Below are positions 21,185 through 31,448 of a stretch of 64,000 nt of DNA, one piece after another. The stretch comes from Leucaena leucocephala. Lineage: Eukaryota > Streptophyta > Magnoliopsida > Fabales > Fabaceae. A program made the translations under genes and the position numbers. The DNA lies in assembly GCA_037074615.1 (NCBI GenBank), contig CM073518.1, positions 11,298,501 through 11,362,500 on the forward strand, in the 5' to 3' direction. Below the pieces are notes generated by a model. The model did no database searches. It saw only the letters and a program-made list of their open reading frames with translations, and was not told the origin of the DNA. Position 1 is the stretch's first letter. Every line of letters starts with the position of its first letter.

Positions 21185-23093
21185 TGAAACATCCTTACTT
21201 TTGATTGTCTTAGGGACCATTTGGTAGCATTTAGAACCACTTTCAAGGTCATCGAAGTCCAATTTCTCAATCTGGAGTTTTACTCTTATCGAGTACTGTT
21301 CACTGTGTAAATTCCAGATGAGTGACATGACTTCGAAAAATCATAACTAATTCTAGAAAAATCTAAATGAAGTGGTTCCAATTTATACATGAATCTAACT
21401 CACTTATCTTTCAGGGAAAAATAATTCGTTGACCATTCCTTGACCGAGTCAACGTCAGTCAACGTTTCTATTTTACTGTTCATCCAGCGTTTTTCTCCTG
21501 AATCCAGCATTCTGGTCCCAACTTTGATAATTTATATCTCCTTGTGTAGACATACAAATGAGACTTTTTATATATAAAATTAAAGCTTGGTATGTCTACT
21601 ATTTACCATAAAAATTTCGTACATTTATTCATCCATTTACTATTTTTAATCATTTATCAAACATGACCTTGTCACCATGTATTACTGTTCATAGCGTTAA
21701 TTTTCAGCAACCAACATTACATACATAGGCATACATCCATCATATCTCAGTCAAACATGCCAAACAACAATTATTATTAATTAATAAGTTGTTTTACATC
21801 CAGTCATGTACATAAATTCTCATATCTCTATTACATCTTTTCCTGCCTGAAATCCGGCAGCATAACCGCTACGTTTCATCTGTACAAAGAACTGAACCGT
21901 ACTGATTCGGTAATCCCCTCATGAGAACTACCATTCTACGTAGTACCCAGGAAAGACTAGATGAACCGGCTAGGTCCACTCACTTCTAGCCTCCTTAGAC
22001 AGCACTACGTACACAGTACTTATCATATACTGATGTTCAGTCTTTACTTCGGCAGCATAACGGCGTCTCTTAAAATTCCCAGAATTCATTTTGACATAAC
22101 CTCCCCTGTAATGGTTTACTTATTGGGATGAGATTCGGGGGAATCTCAGTAGCAACAATCATAACAATATATGTAATGCAGAGTGACAGTGCTTGCTTGT
22201 GATTGTGTACAGATAAGTATGCTGCGTGCTTCCATGCTTAATAACATATGATCATAGCATTACAGCAGAGCTTCAGACATAACATATAAGACAACAATCC
22301 AACCAAACAATAGCACAATAAATCACAAAGCCATTACATAAAAGCTAGGATTAGTTACTACCTCAAAGGCTCAGCAGAGCTCTACTATCTCTATTCTGCT
22401 TCCAGCTCCGCCAGAACTTCCTTTCTTTCTTTCTTCCTCTCACTTTCTCTCTCTAGCACCTCCTCCTCTCTCTAAAATTGCTTGAGCCGTGATGCAAATG
22501 AATGAATGGGGGGGGGTATTTATAACCTCCTCCAATGGCATTTCTGTAATTACCATGAACTTTGATCCTGCGGTCCTGGTTTTTCCTGGATTTTCCTATT
22601 TTCTTTAATTCCTCATTTACTGCATCATGCATGACATCATTGGGACACCTCACCAGGACACCTCAGCGCCACATTTATCACATGTCTGAAATCCTGGACA
22701 CCTCAGCAGCTGACTCAGCATGCTGACTCACCGGTCCAGTCTCTTGCCTCGTAATACGTGTCCTCAACTTTTTCTTCTGCCTTTATGTTGGCGCCATGTG
22801 TCATCCTACTGGCACCTGTCACGCCTTCCAATGCTATCCAGATAAATCCAGGACTTTATCTGATCACCTCCTCGGTTATCGTGCCAACCGAGTAACTTTA
22901 CTTTATTGAAACAGCATTAAAATAATATTTTAATGCCACTTTTTCCCACACATTACTAGGCCTACGTTTTTGGGCTCTGGGAATGTTGTCTTGGATCCTG
23001 ATCAAGCCCAAGTACTCTGATGGCTCGATTCCCAAGAAACAGCCCTTGAATTCTCTTCCTGGCATCTCTAGGCCTAAAAATTGGGGTGTTACA
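21185..23093 (-). repeat. 3' LTR of element D (1909 bp)
   Basis: On the minus strand it starts TGTAACACCCC and ends AAGGATGTTTCA. The TATA box on the minus strand is at 22517-22524, next to a nine-base G-run (C-run on the coding strand). Parts of it resemble the LTRs of C and F and the solo LTR at 13640. Confidence 0.92.
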
Positions 23094-23107
23094 TTTCTAC
23101 CCCCCTT
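23094..23107 (-). other. Polypurine tract of element D
   Basis: Read on the minus strand, an AAGGGGGGTAGAAA run directly precedes the 3' LTR, after GGACGAAATTTATTTT. That is the same context as the 3' ends of C and F. Confidence 0.8.
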
Positions 23108-23774
23108 AAAATAAATTTCGTCCTCGAAATTTACTTGGCATCTTAGTCAACGATCCTGGATATAGCTCTTCTGTATATCCTTTCCTGGTTTATGACTAAG
23201 GCTTGGGGCATTCATCCTCTTATACTTATGGACAACTCATTACACTTGTGAGTAGTGTCCATTTCTTTCATATCTTATTCCGCAGAATTCTGATGTAATT
23301 CTGGGGTCTACCTCACTCCTCTTATACTTTGCTAATCTCTTAGGAGAAATATTGTTCTTCTGACTTTCTTTCTCCTGATACGAGATCATAACCCAGATAA
23401 CTTCTCTGACTTTTCTTGACTATTCTCATAACTTCATGCACCTATGCCAAACCTTTGTGGCATTTGCACTTTCTTATCCCTTCTTAGGGCTTACATATCT
23501 TTAGGCTACTCTTGCCTTAGCACCTTTCAAATTAACGTGCTACTGGGTTAGGGCTAGATTACCTTTATATAGCTTTAGGCCCTAGCAATCTCTTTCTTAT
23601 AGAACTACGTTCTATCTTTGCTTTGCCTTAGACCCTCTTCTCTAGGTCTCTCTGGCCTTTTATTACCATTTCCTTTAGATCAGAAAAGAACTCCTCATTA
23701 TCCACATCATTATCTAGGCCTTATAGCTCAGTCACCCTTACAACTATGGTTCTTCTTAACCATTCTTAGGGTCG

Positions 23775-24120
23775 ACCTTAGGGAATATTGAAGACTGTGT
23801 CTGGCGTAAGAGCAAATACCTTTCCTAGGGATGTCCGCATTCTTAGGGCAACCACTTGCAAAGTGGCCTTTCTTACCACAACTGCTTTGCCCTGCTCGAC
23901 ACTCCCATGTGCCATGGCTCTTTCCACCATATTGACATCTCTGCTCTCCAATCTGATCATTACCTTGATCAGTCCCTTGTCTGAACTATTGCCTCTTTCT
24001 CTTGCTATTGGCTTTACAACTTGAGCTACCTCCCAGAGTGCTCTTAGCCAATGCCTTTCTATTCTCAACTCATAGAGGATTATGTTCCTTGCTTCTCAGG
24101 CATACTTCTACTAAACTTTG
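23775..24120 (-). pseudogene. Second gag zinc-knuckle remnant in D
   Basis: Read on the minus strand, this stretch encodes a decayed gag C-terminus. It has a CxxxGKSHG..EC block, then CGKKGHFASGC (CCHC knuckle) and, one frame over, KVFALTPD. This is the same order as in C (CEKCGKNHG, CYTCGKPGHFSREC, RVFALTRED). Stops and a frameshift prevent expression. It lies at the 3' end of D, separated by more than 2 kb from the other gag remnant, so D carries two versions of the same gag region. Confidence 0.75.
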
Positions 24121-24343
24121 AATATCAGTACTCAGCTTTGGACTTGGACTCCGTCTTTGCTAAGGGAAAGCTAAGTTTAGTCTGTATACTAGAGGCTACC
24201 TGAGGAAAATCATTGTAAAATAATTTCTCTGGGTGAGTTTATCAACTAGTGAAGCTTCCTTAACTTCGTCTTTGGCATTCATCTTCCCAAAGAGATACTA
24301 CATTGTACTCATATCTCATGGCTCATTACTTTCCTTAGGCTAG
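24121..24343. other. D internal region, no recognised feature
   Basis: I see no coding similarity or repeat structure here. The same holds for 23108-23774. Confidence 0.5.
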
Positions 24344-24800
24344 GTCTAACTGCGACCTCGGGATCTAACTGCGATCAACCGTTAGCCTTTTCAGAATCTA
24401 ACTGCGACTCTGAAGCTATTAGGATCTAACTGCGACCCTGGAGCCATGCTAGGATCTAACTGTGACCCTCCAGAATCTAACTGCGATTCTGTTGTACTGT
24501 ATATCTCCCGAAGATATTAAGCCAACAGACTAAGTTATAAGGTTAACTGCTTCCACCTGTTGATAACTCCATAAATAAACATTTGAAAAATTTATAGCCC
24601 CATATCATTTACCCAGACTTTACTTACTCTCTCTCTTACTCAGGAGTTCCTTCTCTTCTTTCAACCTGTGCTCTAACTGCGAGCAATTTGTACCAGATCT
24701 AACTCTTATCTGAAGAGTGATCTGTACTCATATGAATCTAACTCTTTTTGAGAGCCATCTGTTTCAGATCCAACTCTTATCTGAAGAGTGATCTAGAAAC
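24344..24800 (-). repeat. Imperfect GTCGCAGTTAGA repeats in D
   Basis: On the plus strand TCTAACTGCGA or a one-base variant recurs near 24344, 24364, 24406, 24424, 24458 and 24476, and once more near 24672, with irregular 20-40 base spacing. A second motif (ATCCAACTCTTATCTGAAGA and relatives) follows at about 24695-24800. Coding function is unlikely. Confidence 0.7.
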
Positions 24801-25518
24801 AATCCCTTTCTTGTTATCTGCTACTTTACCTGTATACCATTCTGCTCAATAGAAATGGCTCTGAGTACTGTATTCACAAGCCTATAGAAATACCTGAGTA
24901 ACCTCAATCATATCTGAGTAACCTCAATCATAAATCATATCTGAATATGATATCATAACCTATCGTCCCATAAACTGAGACCATCTATCATCCTCAATAC
25001 AATCATATCATCCTCATATCATATGGTATGGGAGCAACATAATTTCTCATACTTTCTCATCTCATATATGTACTCATATATACTCTACCCTGCATGCACT
25101 GCAAAAGGGGAGTATCCATTCATCATAGCATACTCTAACATGCATGTCATCATATGACCATTGCAAGGAGATGCAACTATTCATCGTAACTTATGGCATC
25201 ATAAGCCATATCACCATCATACTTTGCTCAACCATCCATTAGACATCGTAATAGACTAAATAAGCCTCGAAACATATTTCCCTTATCATATTGCCTATCT
25301 TATTATCAATCATTCTAAAGCATTCATCTATTTAGCTCAGGCTGCCATGCTACCCTCTTATCAGGGTATAGACTCAACCCTTCATCACTCTTTCTTACAT
25401 AGGGGAGTCACTGTATCTCGTAATCTGTGGCTACCTTCTACCATATCTTTTCTTCTCTTGTCTATCTATCAGTCTAAGTCTATTCTTGACCAGACTGTGG
25501 TTCCTTATCGGCCTTTAC
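24801..25518. other. D internal region, AT-rich, no gene seen
   Basis: This is CAT/ATAC-rich sequence with short ATCATATC-type repeats (24905-25020). The stretch 25060-25210 weakly resembles part of LTR H (47380-47470: TATGCAT, TTGCAAGGAG). I see no coding similarity. Confidence 0.45.
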
Positions 25519-25648
25519 TGTAACAACCCAGAACCTCTTCACAAAGATATTATCCGCTTCCCCTTAGGCAGGCCTGGTGCCCACATGAGGTCACGGTTTT
25601 GTTTTCCAGACACACGAGCCACAGCCCTTAAGCACCTGAAAACGCGTC
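25519..25648 (-). repeat. Truncated TRIM LTR fragment in D
   Basis: It starts TGTAACAACCCAGAACC and follows the reverse complement of the TRIM LTR from its U5 end to AACGCGTC, about 130 bases, then stops matching. It is more diverged than the copies in the complex at 18317-39790 and has no visible partner or target duplication. Confidence 0.8.
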
Positions 25649-26084
25649 TTTCTCTTGATCCTAGCAAACTTCAGTTGCATAGATCTCATTCATCATCTTT
25701 TACTATTACTTCTACTTTCTAGGGTACTATGCCCTAGGTCCATCACTTCTCCGTGATGAAATCCCTCTGCTCAGAGAACATTGAGCTCTTTATCTATTAA
25801 CCATCACGTCTTTACCATTAGGCCATATACTAGGATCATCTCTGGAAGATCTCATTCTAGCTTTTAGGTCTTCTATTCAGATTAGCTGAATAAAACCCCT
25901 GCAGCGTAGATCTACTCTTAGTTATCACATAGAGGATCTACTTTTTCACATTGTCTTAAACTGATATTTCATACCTCAGTACCTTTGTACTGTCTAGCTT
26001 ATCATATGTTATACCAATCCTCTAGCTGGTAGACTTCAGCAATGGTTGGTACTTCATTATCATATGGCCTCTGCTATCTTTTGT
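25649..26084. other. D internal region, no gene seen
   Basis: I see no recognisable protein similarity or repeat between the TRIM fragment and the minisatellite. Confidence 0.5.
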
Positions 26085-26312
26085 TGTGACCTGAGAACTG
26101 CATAGTCACAACTCACATGCTCTGCGACTTTTAGTCGTGACCGTCTCACACTACTCGTCACGACCCGGCATCTCTGTGTCCTTTAGTCGCAACCTATAAC
26201 ATTGCTACCTGAACTCCTTTGTACACTGGTCGCGTACTGCAATATTACTTATTGCTACCTGAGGTCTTCTCACGTCGCAACATCAACTTATCTGTACATA
26301 TTAGTCGCGACA
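26085..26312 (-). repeat. Diverged GTCGCGAC minisatellite in D
   Basis: GTCGCGAC-like boxes occur near 26092, 26132, 26156, 26184, 26228, 26273 and 26302. The filler matches the copia array: CTCGTCACGACCCGGCATCT here against CTCGTCGCGACCTGACATCT in the solo copia LTR near 55073. It is a degenerate relative of the 51-bp minisatellite in copia LTRs A and E. Confidence 0.72.
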
Positions 26313-26559
26313 TAAGACCCCTTTTCTCTACTTCCTACTTTTAAAACATGTAGTCATACTCATCCTCATACAATGGCAACATACTAGGTATAGGGTAGCT
26401 CAATAGTGTGTATACTGGACAATACAATCCAATCACATATAGGATTCATCCGTTCATTAGCCAGTGGAAACAGAACACAAATAAACTCGTACCTTAGTTT
26501 GGCACAGGCGACTTTCTTATCTCGTTGCCAGTCAGGTATATACTCTTCCCTGAGTCGGG

Positions 26560-27426
26560 TATCTTTCGCCCGTTGTGTTCTGTGGACACTCCCTGGCATA
26601 ATGTCCATACTTTCCACACCTATAGCGTAACCCCTGACCTACTGGACAAGGCCTCATACCATGGTCTCAACCACAGTTCCTACACTCATTAGGCCTTGGT
26701 TGCCTACTAACTTCTCTTGGCCCACTACCTAGCCTACTTCCTTGTTTCTTATTAACTTTTGACCCATATACTGGCTCATTTCTCTTCTTACTGTTCCTTC
26801 TCAGGGAACCTGGTGGCATCACTTTCAGTGGTATTGATGGAGTAGGGTCACTCTTTGCTGGTTATTGCACCTTCTTTTCTGGCTTGTAAACTGCCAGCTG
26901 GGTCTTTCTTTCAGTGGGACATTCTAAAACCTTAAAGATTGTCTCTAACTAGCTTACCAATCCTCAGCTGTTTGAGTGTCAAAAGTCCCTTCAAACATGG
27001 GCGGATTAAACTTATGGAATCGTTCCATCCATGTTTGCAGACTTTCCTGGTCATTATTATTTCTTATAGACTCCTGATGTCTATTCATTCCAGTCTGCTC
27101 ATGATCTGGTGAGGTTCAGGTTCTATATCATTCTCTGGTACTACCTACTTCCCAGACTGCTGTAATCTTGCAACCGCAGCAGCAACCGCCGTAGTGATAG
27201 CAGAATCTCGCTCTTGATCTTGGCGAGCCTGGGTTGCCCACATCTCATCGTGACTTATGACTTAACTTGTTGTAACTTGGATATCTGGCATCCTCACTAC
27301 AGTATCTGGTTACAACATGATACCTCGAGCTACTCTTGCAGCTTCCTTAGTCGTGAACTGATCAGATTCTGTCTCTATCTCTGGAGGAAACTGCTTCTTA
27401 AACCTTGTTCTGCTTAGTCTAGCCAT
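26560..27426 (-). pseudogene. Decayed chromovirus gag in D
   Basis: Read on the minus strand from an ATG at 27426, it encodes an N-terminus resembling the C Gag, including QARQDQERDSAITTAVAAAV near 27180-27240. In the C-terminal part are a CRNCG..HGMRPC block and a CCHC knuckle (CGKYGHYAREC) near 26585-26690. Several stops and frameshifts interrupt it. No protease or polymerase follows. It is related to the gag of C and F. Confidence 0.8.
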
Positions 27427-27793
27427 ATTGTGTTAATAAACATGAGACCTCGACTGTATCGGATGACTAAGATTAGCTTATCATAATCATATCCTTCGTA
27501 AGACTATAGAGCTCGGAATCCAACCTCATACATCTGGGTGTCACTGTCTTCTGTCTAAACCTTTCCAAACAGTGAACACCATCCCTATATCCTACTCTAG
27601 GGAGAGGACCACTCAAACTTCTCATTTGTTCAAGGAATCAAACTAACTAAACCAGAGCATCATTGAGCCAGAACCTTCTGTTCTGTGCCAGAATCTTATG
27701 CTCGGAGCCAGAACCCTTTGTTCCGTGCTAACCTTATTCTGTACTAACACCATAAATTATCTGTTCAGAGCATTTCCTAATCCAGAATCCTTT

Positions 27794-27805
27794 GCTCTGA
27801 TACCA
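27794..27805 (-). other. Primer binding site of element D
   Basis: On the minus strand TGGTATCAGAGC begins three bases after the 5' LTR end, followed by AAAGGATTCTGG, as in C and F. Confidence 0.88.
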
Positions 27806-27808
27806 AAA

Positions 27809-29715
27809 TGAAACATCCTTACTTTTGATTGTCTTAGGGACCATTTGGTAGCATTTAGAACCACTTTCAAGGTCATCGAAGTCCAATTTCTCAATCTGGA
27901 GTTTTACTCTTATCGAGTACTGTTCACTGTGTAAATTCCAGATGAGTGACATGACTTCAAAAAATCATAACTAATTCTAGAAAAATCTAAATGAAGTGGT
28001 TACAATTTCTACATGAAGCTAACTCACTTATATTTCAGGGAAAAATAATTCGTTGACCATTCCTTGACCGAGTCAACGTCAGTCAACGTTTCTATTTTAC
28101 TGTTCATCCAGCGTTTTTCTCCTGAATCCAGCATTCTGGTCCCAACTTTGATAATTTATATCTCCTTGTGTAGACATACAAATGAGACTTTTTATATATC
28201 AAATTAAAGCTTGGTATGTCTACTATTTACCATAAAAATTTCGTACATTTATTCATCCATTTACTATTTTTAATCATTTATCAAACATGACCTTGTCACC
28301 ATGTATTACTGTTCATAGCGTTAATTTTCAGCAACCAACATTACATACATAGGCATACATCCATCATATCTCAGTCAAACATGCCAAACAACAATTATTA
28401 TTAATTAATAAGTTGTTTTACATCCAGTCATGTACATAAATTCTCATATCTCTATTACATCTTTTCCTGCCTGAAATCCGGCAGCATAACCGCTACGTTT
28501 CATCTGTACAAAGAACTGAACCGTACTGATTCGGTAATCCCCTCATGAGAACTACCATTCTACGTAGTACCCAGGAAAGACTAGATGAACCGGCTAGGTC
28601 CACTCACTTCTAGCCTCCTTAGACAGCACTACGTACACAGTACTTATCATATACTGATGTTCAGTCTTTACTTCGGCAGCATAACGGCGTCTCTTAAAAT
28701 TCCCAGAATTCATTTTGACATAACCTCCCCTGTAATGGTTTACTTATTGGGATGAGATTCGGGGGAATCTCAGTAGCAACAATCATAACAATATATGTAA
28801 TGCAGAGTGACAGTGCTTGCTTGTGATTGTGTACAGATAAGTATGCTGCGTGCTTCCATGCTTAATAACATATGATCATAGCATTACAGCAGAGCTTCAG
28901 ACATAACATATAAGACAACAATCCAACCAAACAATAGCACAATAAATCACAAAGCCATTACATAAAAGCTAGGATTAGTTACTACCTCAAAGGCTCAGCA
29001 GAGCTCTACTATCTCTATTCTGCTTCCAGCTCCGCCAGAACTTCCTTTCTTTCTTTCTTCCTCTCACTTTCTCTCTCTAGCACCTCCTCCTCTCTCTAAA
29101 ATTGCTTGAGCCGTGATGCAAATGAATGAATGGGGGGGTATTTATAACCTCCTCCAATGGCATTTCTGTAATTACCATGAACTTTGATCCTGCGGTCCTG
29201 GTTTTTCCTGGATTTTCCTATTTTCTTTAATTCCTCATTTACTGCATCATGCATGACATCATTGGGACACCTCACCAGGACACCTCAGCGCCACATTTAT
29301 CACATGTCTGAAATCCTGGACACCTCAGCAGCTGACTCAGCATGCTGACTCACCGGTCCAGTCTCTTGCCTCGTAATACGTGTCCTCAACTTTTTCTTCT
29401 GCCTTTATGTTGGCGCCATGTGTCATCCTACTGGCACCTGTCACGCCTTCCAATGCTATCCAGATAAATCCAGGACTTTATCTGATCACCTCCTCGGTTA
29501 TCGTGCCAACCGAGTAACTTTACTTTATTGAAACAGCATTAAAATAATATTTTAATGCCACTTTTTCCCACACATTACTGGGCCTACGTTTTTGGGCTCT
29601 GGGAATGTTGTCTTGGATCCTGATCAAGCCCAAGTACTCTGATGGCTCGATTCCCAAGAAACAGCCCTTGAATTCTCTTCCTGGCATCTCTAGGCCTAAA
29701 AATTGGGGTGTTACA
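27809..29715 (-). repeat. 5' LTR of element D (1907 bp)
   Basis: It pairs with 21185-23093. The minus-strand TATA box is at 29139-29146, beside a seven-base G-run. Differences from the other LTR include 27957 (A for G), 28008 and 28024 changes, and the two-base shorter G-run. Confidence 0.92.
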
Positions 29716-30502
29716 TTCATCCAGTCTTTCCTGGGTACTACGTAGAATGGTAGTTCTCATAAGGGAATTACCGAATCGGTACAACATCGGTTACTTTCTA
29801 GAAAAGAATTGTAGCAGTTATGCTGCCGGATTATAGATAGAGAAGGATGTAATAGAGTATGAGGGAGTTAATCATGCACGGATATATATAACAGTTGATT
29901 ATTTGATATTAATTGTCATCTGGCCTGTATGACTGATATGTGTTGGTTGTATGCTTGGGTATGTAAAGACTAAATGCTGAAAATAGGCTCAGTGAACAGT
30001 AACTCGTGAAGACCCATTCATGTTTGATAAATCATTAAAAATAGTAAATGATTGAATTAATGTACGAAATTTTTAGGGTATAAAGTAGACATACTAAGCT
30101 TTAATTTGATATATATAATGTCTAAATTGGATGTATACACGAAAAGATATAAATGGTTAAAGTTGGGACCAGAATGCTGGATTCAGGAGAAAGTCATTGG
30201 ATGAACAGTAATATTTGAACGTTTACCCACGTTAACTTTGTCAAGGATTGGTCAACCAATTATTTTTCCCTGAAATATATTTGAGTTATCTTCATGTATA
30301 AATTGGAACCACTTCATTTCGATTTTTCTAGAATTAGTTATGAATTTTCAAAGTCAGGTCACTCATCTGGAATTTGCCACAGTGAACAGTACTCGATATG
30401 AATAAAATTCCAGATTAAGTGTTTAGACTTCAATGACCCTGAAAGTGGTTTAAGTGCTACTGAATGGTCCCTAAGATGTATAAAAATAAGGATGTGATAT
30501 TT

Positions 30503-30514
30503 TGGTATCAGAGC
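30503..30514 (+). other. Primer binding site of gypsy C
   Basis: TGGTATCAGAGC lies three bases after the 5' LTR end (GATGTGATA). F has the same site at 43124-43135. Confidence 0.9.
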
Positions 30515-30612
30515 AAAGGATTCTGGCTTAAGAAATGCTGTGAGTAGATGATTTATAGAAAGATATACCATGATAAAGCCGTCATAATTGACACTAAGTT
30601 AGTGTTTGCAGG

Positions 30613-31392
30613 ATGGCTAGACATAGATTTGGGTCTGAAACTACAGTAAACCAATGGGAATTAAGACCAGAGGTCTTTAGTTCAGATAGTTCAGAAGAAG
30701 AGATAGTAAGCAATGATTCTGACCTCTGGACACCTCCAGTAGCTGGTGATTCTGAGGAGGATAGTTCCTCGGTAGGATCAAACTTTCCAATTGATGATCA
30801 GGAGGTGATGATAACAGAAGGCCCTATTCCTGCCATTCCCATAAGTGCGGTACCCTTGAATATAACAGACAGTTCAGGATCCAGTCAAGTACGTGTTCAG
30901 AGTAATGCGCCAGATCCCCATAGGCCCGAAGTGACTTTAGTAGAAATGTATTTGGGAGGTTTAATCGTAAGAATGGTCCCAGGGAGGAACCTGAGTAGAG
31001 AGCAACTTGAGAGCTCAGTAGCATTAGCCCGACAACTATATGAGTTGAGGCAGACCCTGTTCGAAAACATAGATCAAGATTATTCGATCTACCAGGAGTT
31101 TATCACAAGGGTGAAAGCCATATATCAAGCCTGGGATCCAAATGTGTTAACCATGGGGCTTTGGCTAGAAATTATGAATGATGTATTGCCGAAGACTCCT
31201 ACCTGGAGATCGGAGTTGGACCAGTATTTTGATAGAGAATCATATTGTACCATATCCGACTGGATCTACCTAGTAGGAGATTATATTAGAATGAAGTTTA
31301 AGAAACTTAGAGTAATATTTCTAATGTATAAAAGACTAGAATGGTACTGTGATATGTACATATACTCTGTATGTATATTATGTGTGAAATGA
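30613..31392 (+). CDS. Accessory ORF upstream of gag in gypsy C (259 aa), function unknown
   Basis: No known domain is recognised. The N-terminal ~60 residues are rich in Ser, Asp and Glu (SSDSSEEEIVSNDSDLW). The rest (about 100-232) is hydrophobic/charged and is the part best conserved with F (43223-43918), including VKAIYQAWDPN, WLEIMNDVLP and TISDWIYLVG. There is no signal peptide or obvious membrane segment in this part. The ATG follows TTTGCAGG, about 100 bases after the primer site. The last ~26 residues (from 31312) are probably read-through of an intron: a donor-like GTAATA is at 31312, an acceptor ends at 31439, and splicing would join codon 233 in frame to gag-pol. Ordinary chromoviruses have no ORF here. 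It could be a Gag extension or a separate regulatory protein. Confidence 0.8.
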   Translation: MARHRFGSETTVNQWELRPEVFSSDSSEEEIVSNDSDLWTPPVAGDSEEDSSSVGSNFPIDDQEVMITEGPIPAIPISAVPLNITDSSGSSQVRVQSNAPDPHRPEVTLVEMYLGGLIVRMVPGRNLSREQLESSVALARQLYELRQTLFENIDQDYSIYQEFITRVKAIYQAWDPNVLTMGLWLEIMNDVLPKTPTWRSELDQYFDRESYCTISDWIYLVGDYIRMKFKKLRVIFLMYKRLEWYCDMYIYSVCILCVK

Positions 31393-31439
31393 AATGAAAA
31401 GGAAGTATGTTATTTATCGTATTCCCTTCTGTTTTTAAG
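31312..31439 (+). other. Predicted in-frame intron between accessory ORF and gag-pol of C
   Basis: The donor is CTTAGA|GTAATATT and the acceptor is CCCTTCTGTTTTTAAG|TATAAC, with a pyrimidine-rich stretch before it. The intervening 128 bases are AT-rich. Both flanks are phase 0, so splicing removes the accessory ORF stop (31390-31392) and fuses the two frames. F keeps a donor (GTAATACT, 43920) and an acceptor (ATGTTATAG, ending 44043). This is predicted only. Confidence 0.5.
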
Positions 31440-31448
31440 TATAACAAA

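Larger units (their letters stand above)
21185..29715 (-). mobile_element. Non-autonomous gypsy-like element D (8531 bp), minus strand
   Basis: D is flanked by ttcat at 21180-21184 and 29716-29720. On the minus strand the 5' LTR is 27809-29715 (1907 bp) and the 3' LTR is 21185-23093 (1909 bp). The primer site and polypurine tract are in the right places. The LTRs differ by two G in a G-run (seven near 29133, nine near 22508) and by a handful of substitutions, so insertion is recent. The 4.7-kb internal region has no intact ORF. It has two separate gag remnants, a TRIM fragment and minisatellites, and no protease, reverse transcriptase or integrase that I can see. It must have used proteins of another element, perhaps a C-like one. 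Confidence 0.9.
19124..30499 (+). repeat. 5' LTR of gypsy C, interrupted by D
   Basis: The pieces are 19124-21184 and 29721-30499. They join collinearly to the 3' LTR (offset 16938 before D) and total 2840 bp. The TATA box is at 20626-20633, before a C-run. D inserted downstream of it, so it lies within the transcribed part of the LTR. Confidence 0.93.

Noticed and set aside
23788..24068. Two overlapping ORFs in D as genes
   Set aside because: The minus-strand reading is a decayed gag zinc-knuckle region with frameshifts, and the plus-strand ORF is its shadow.
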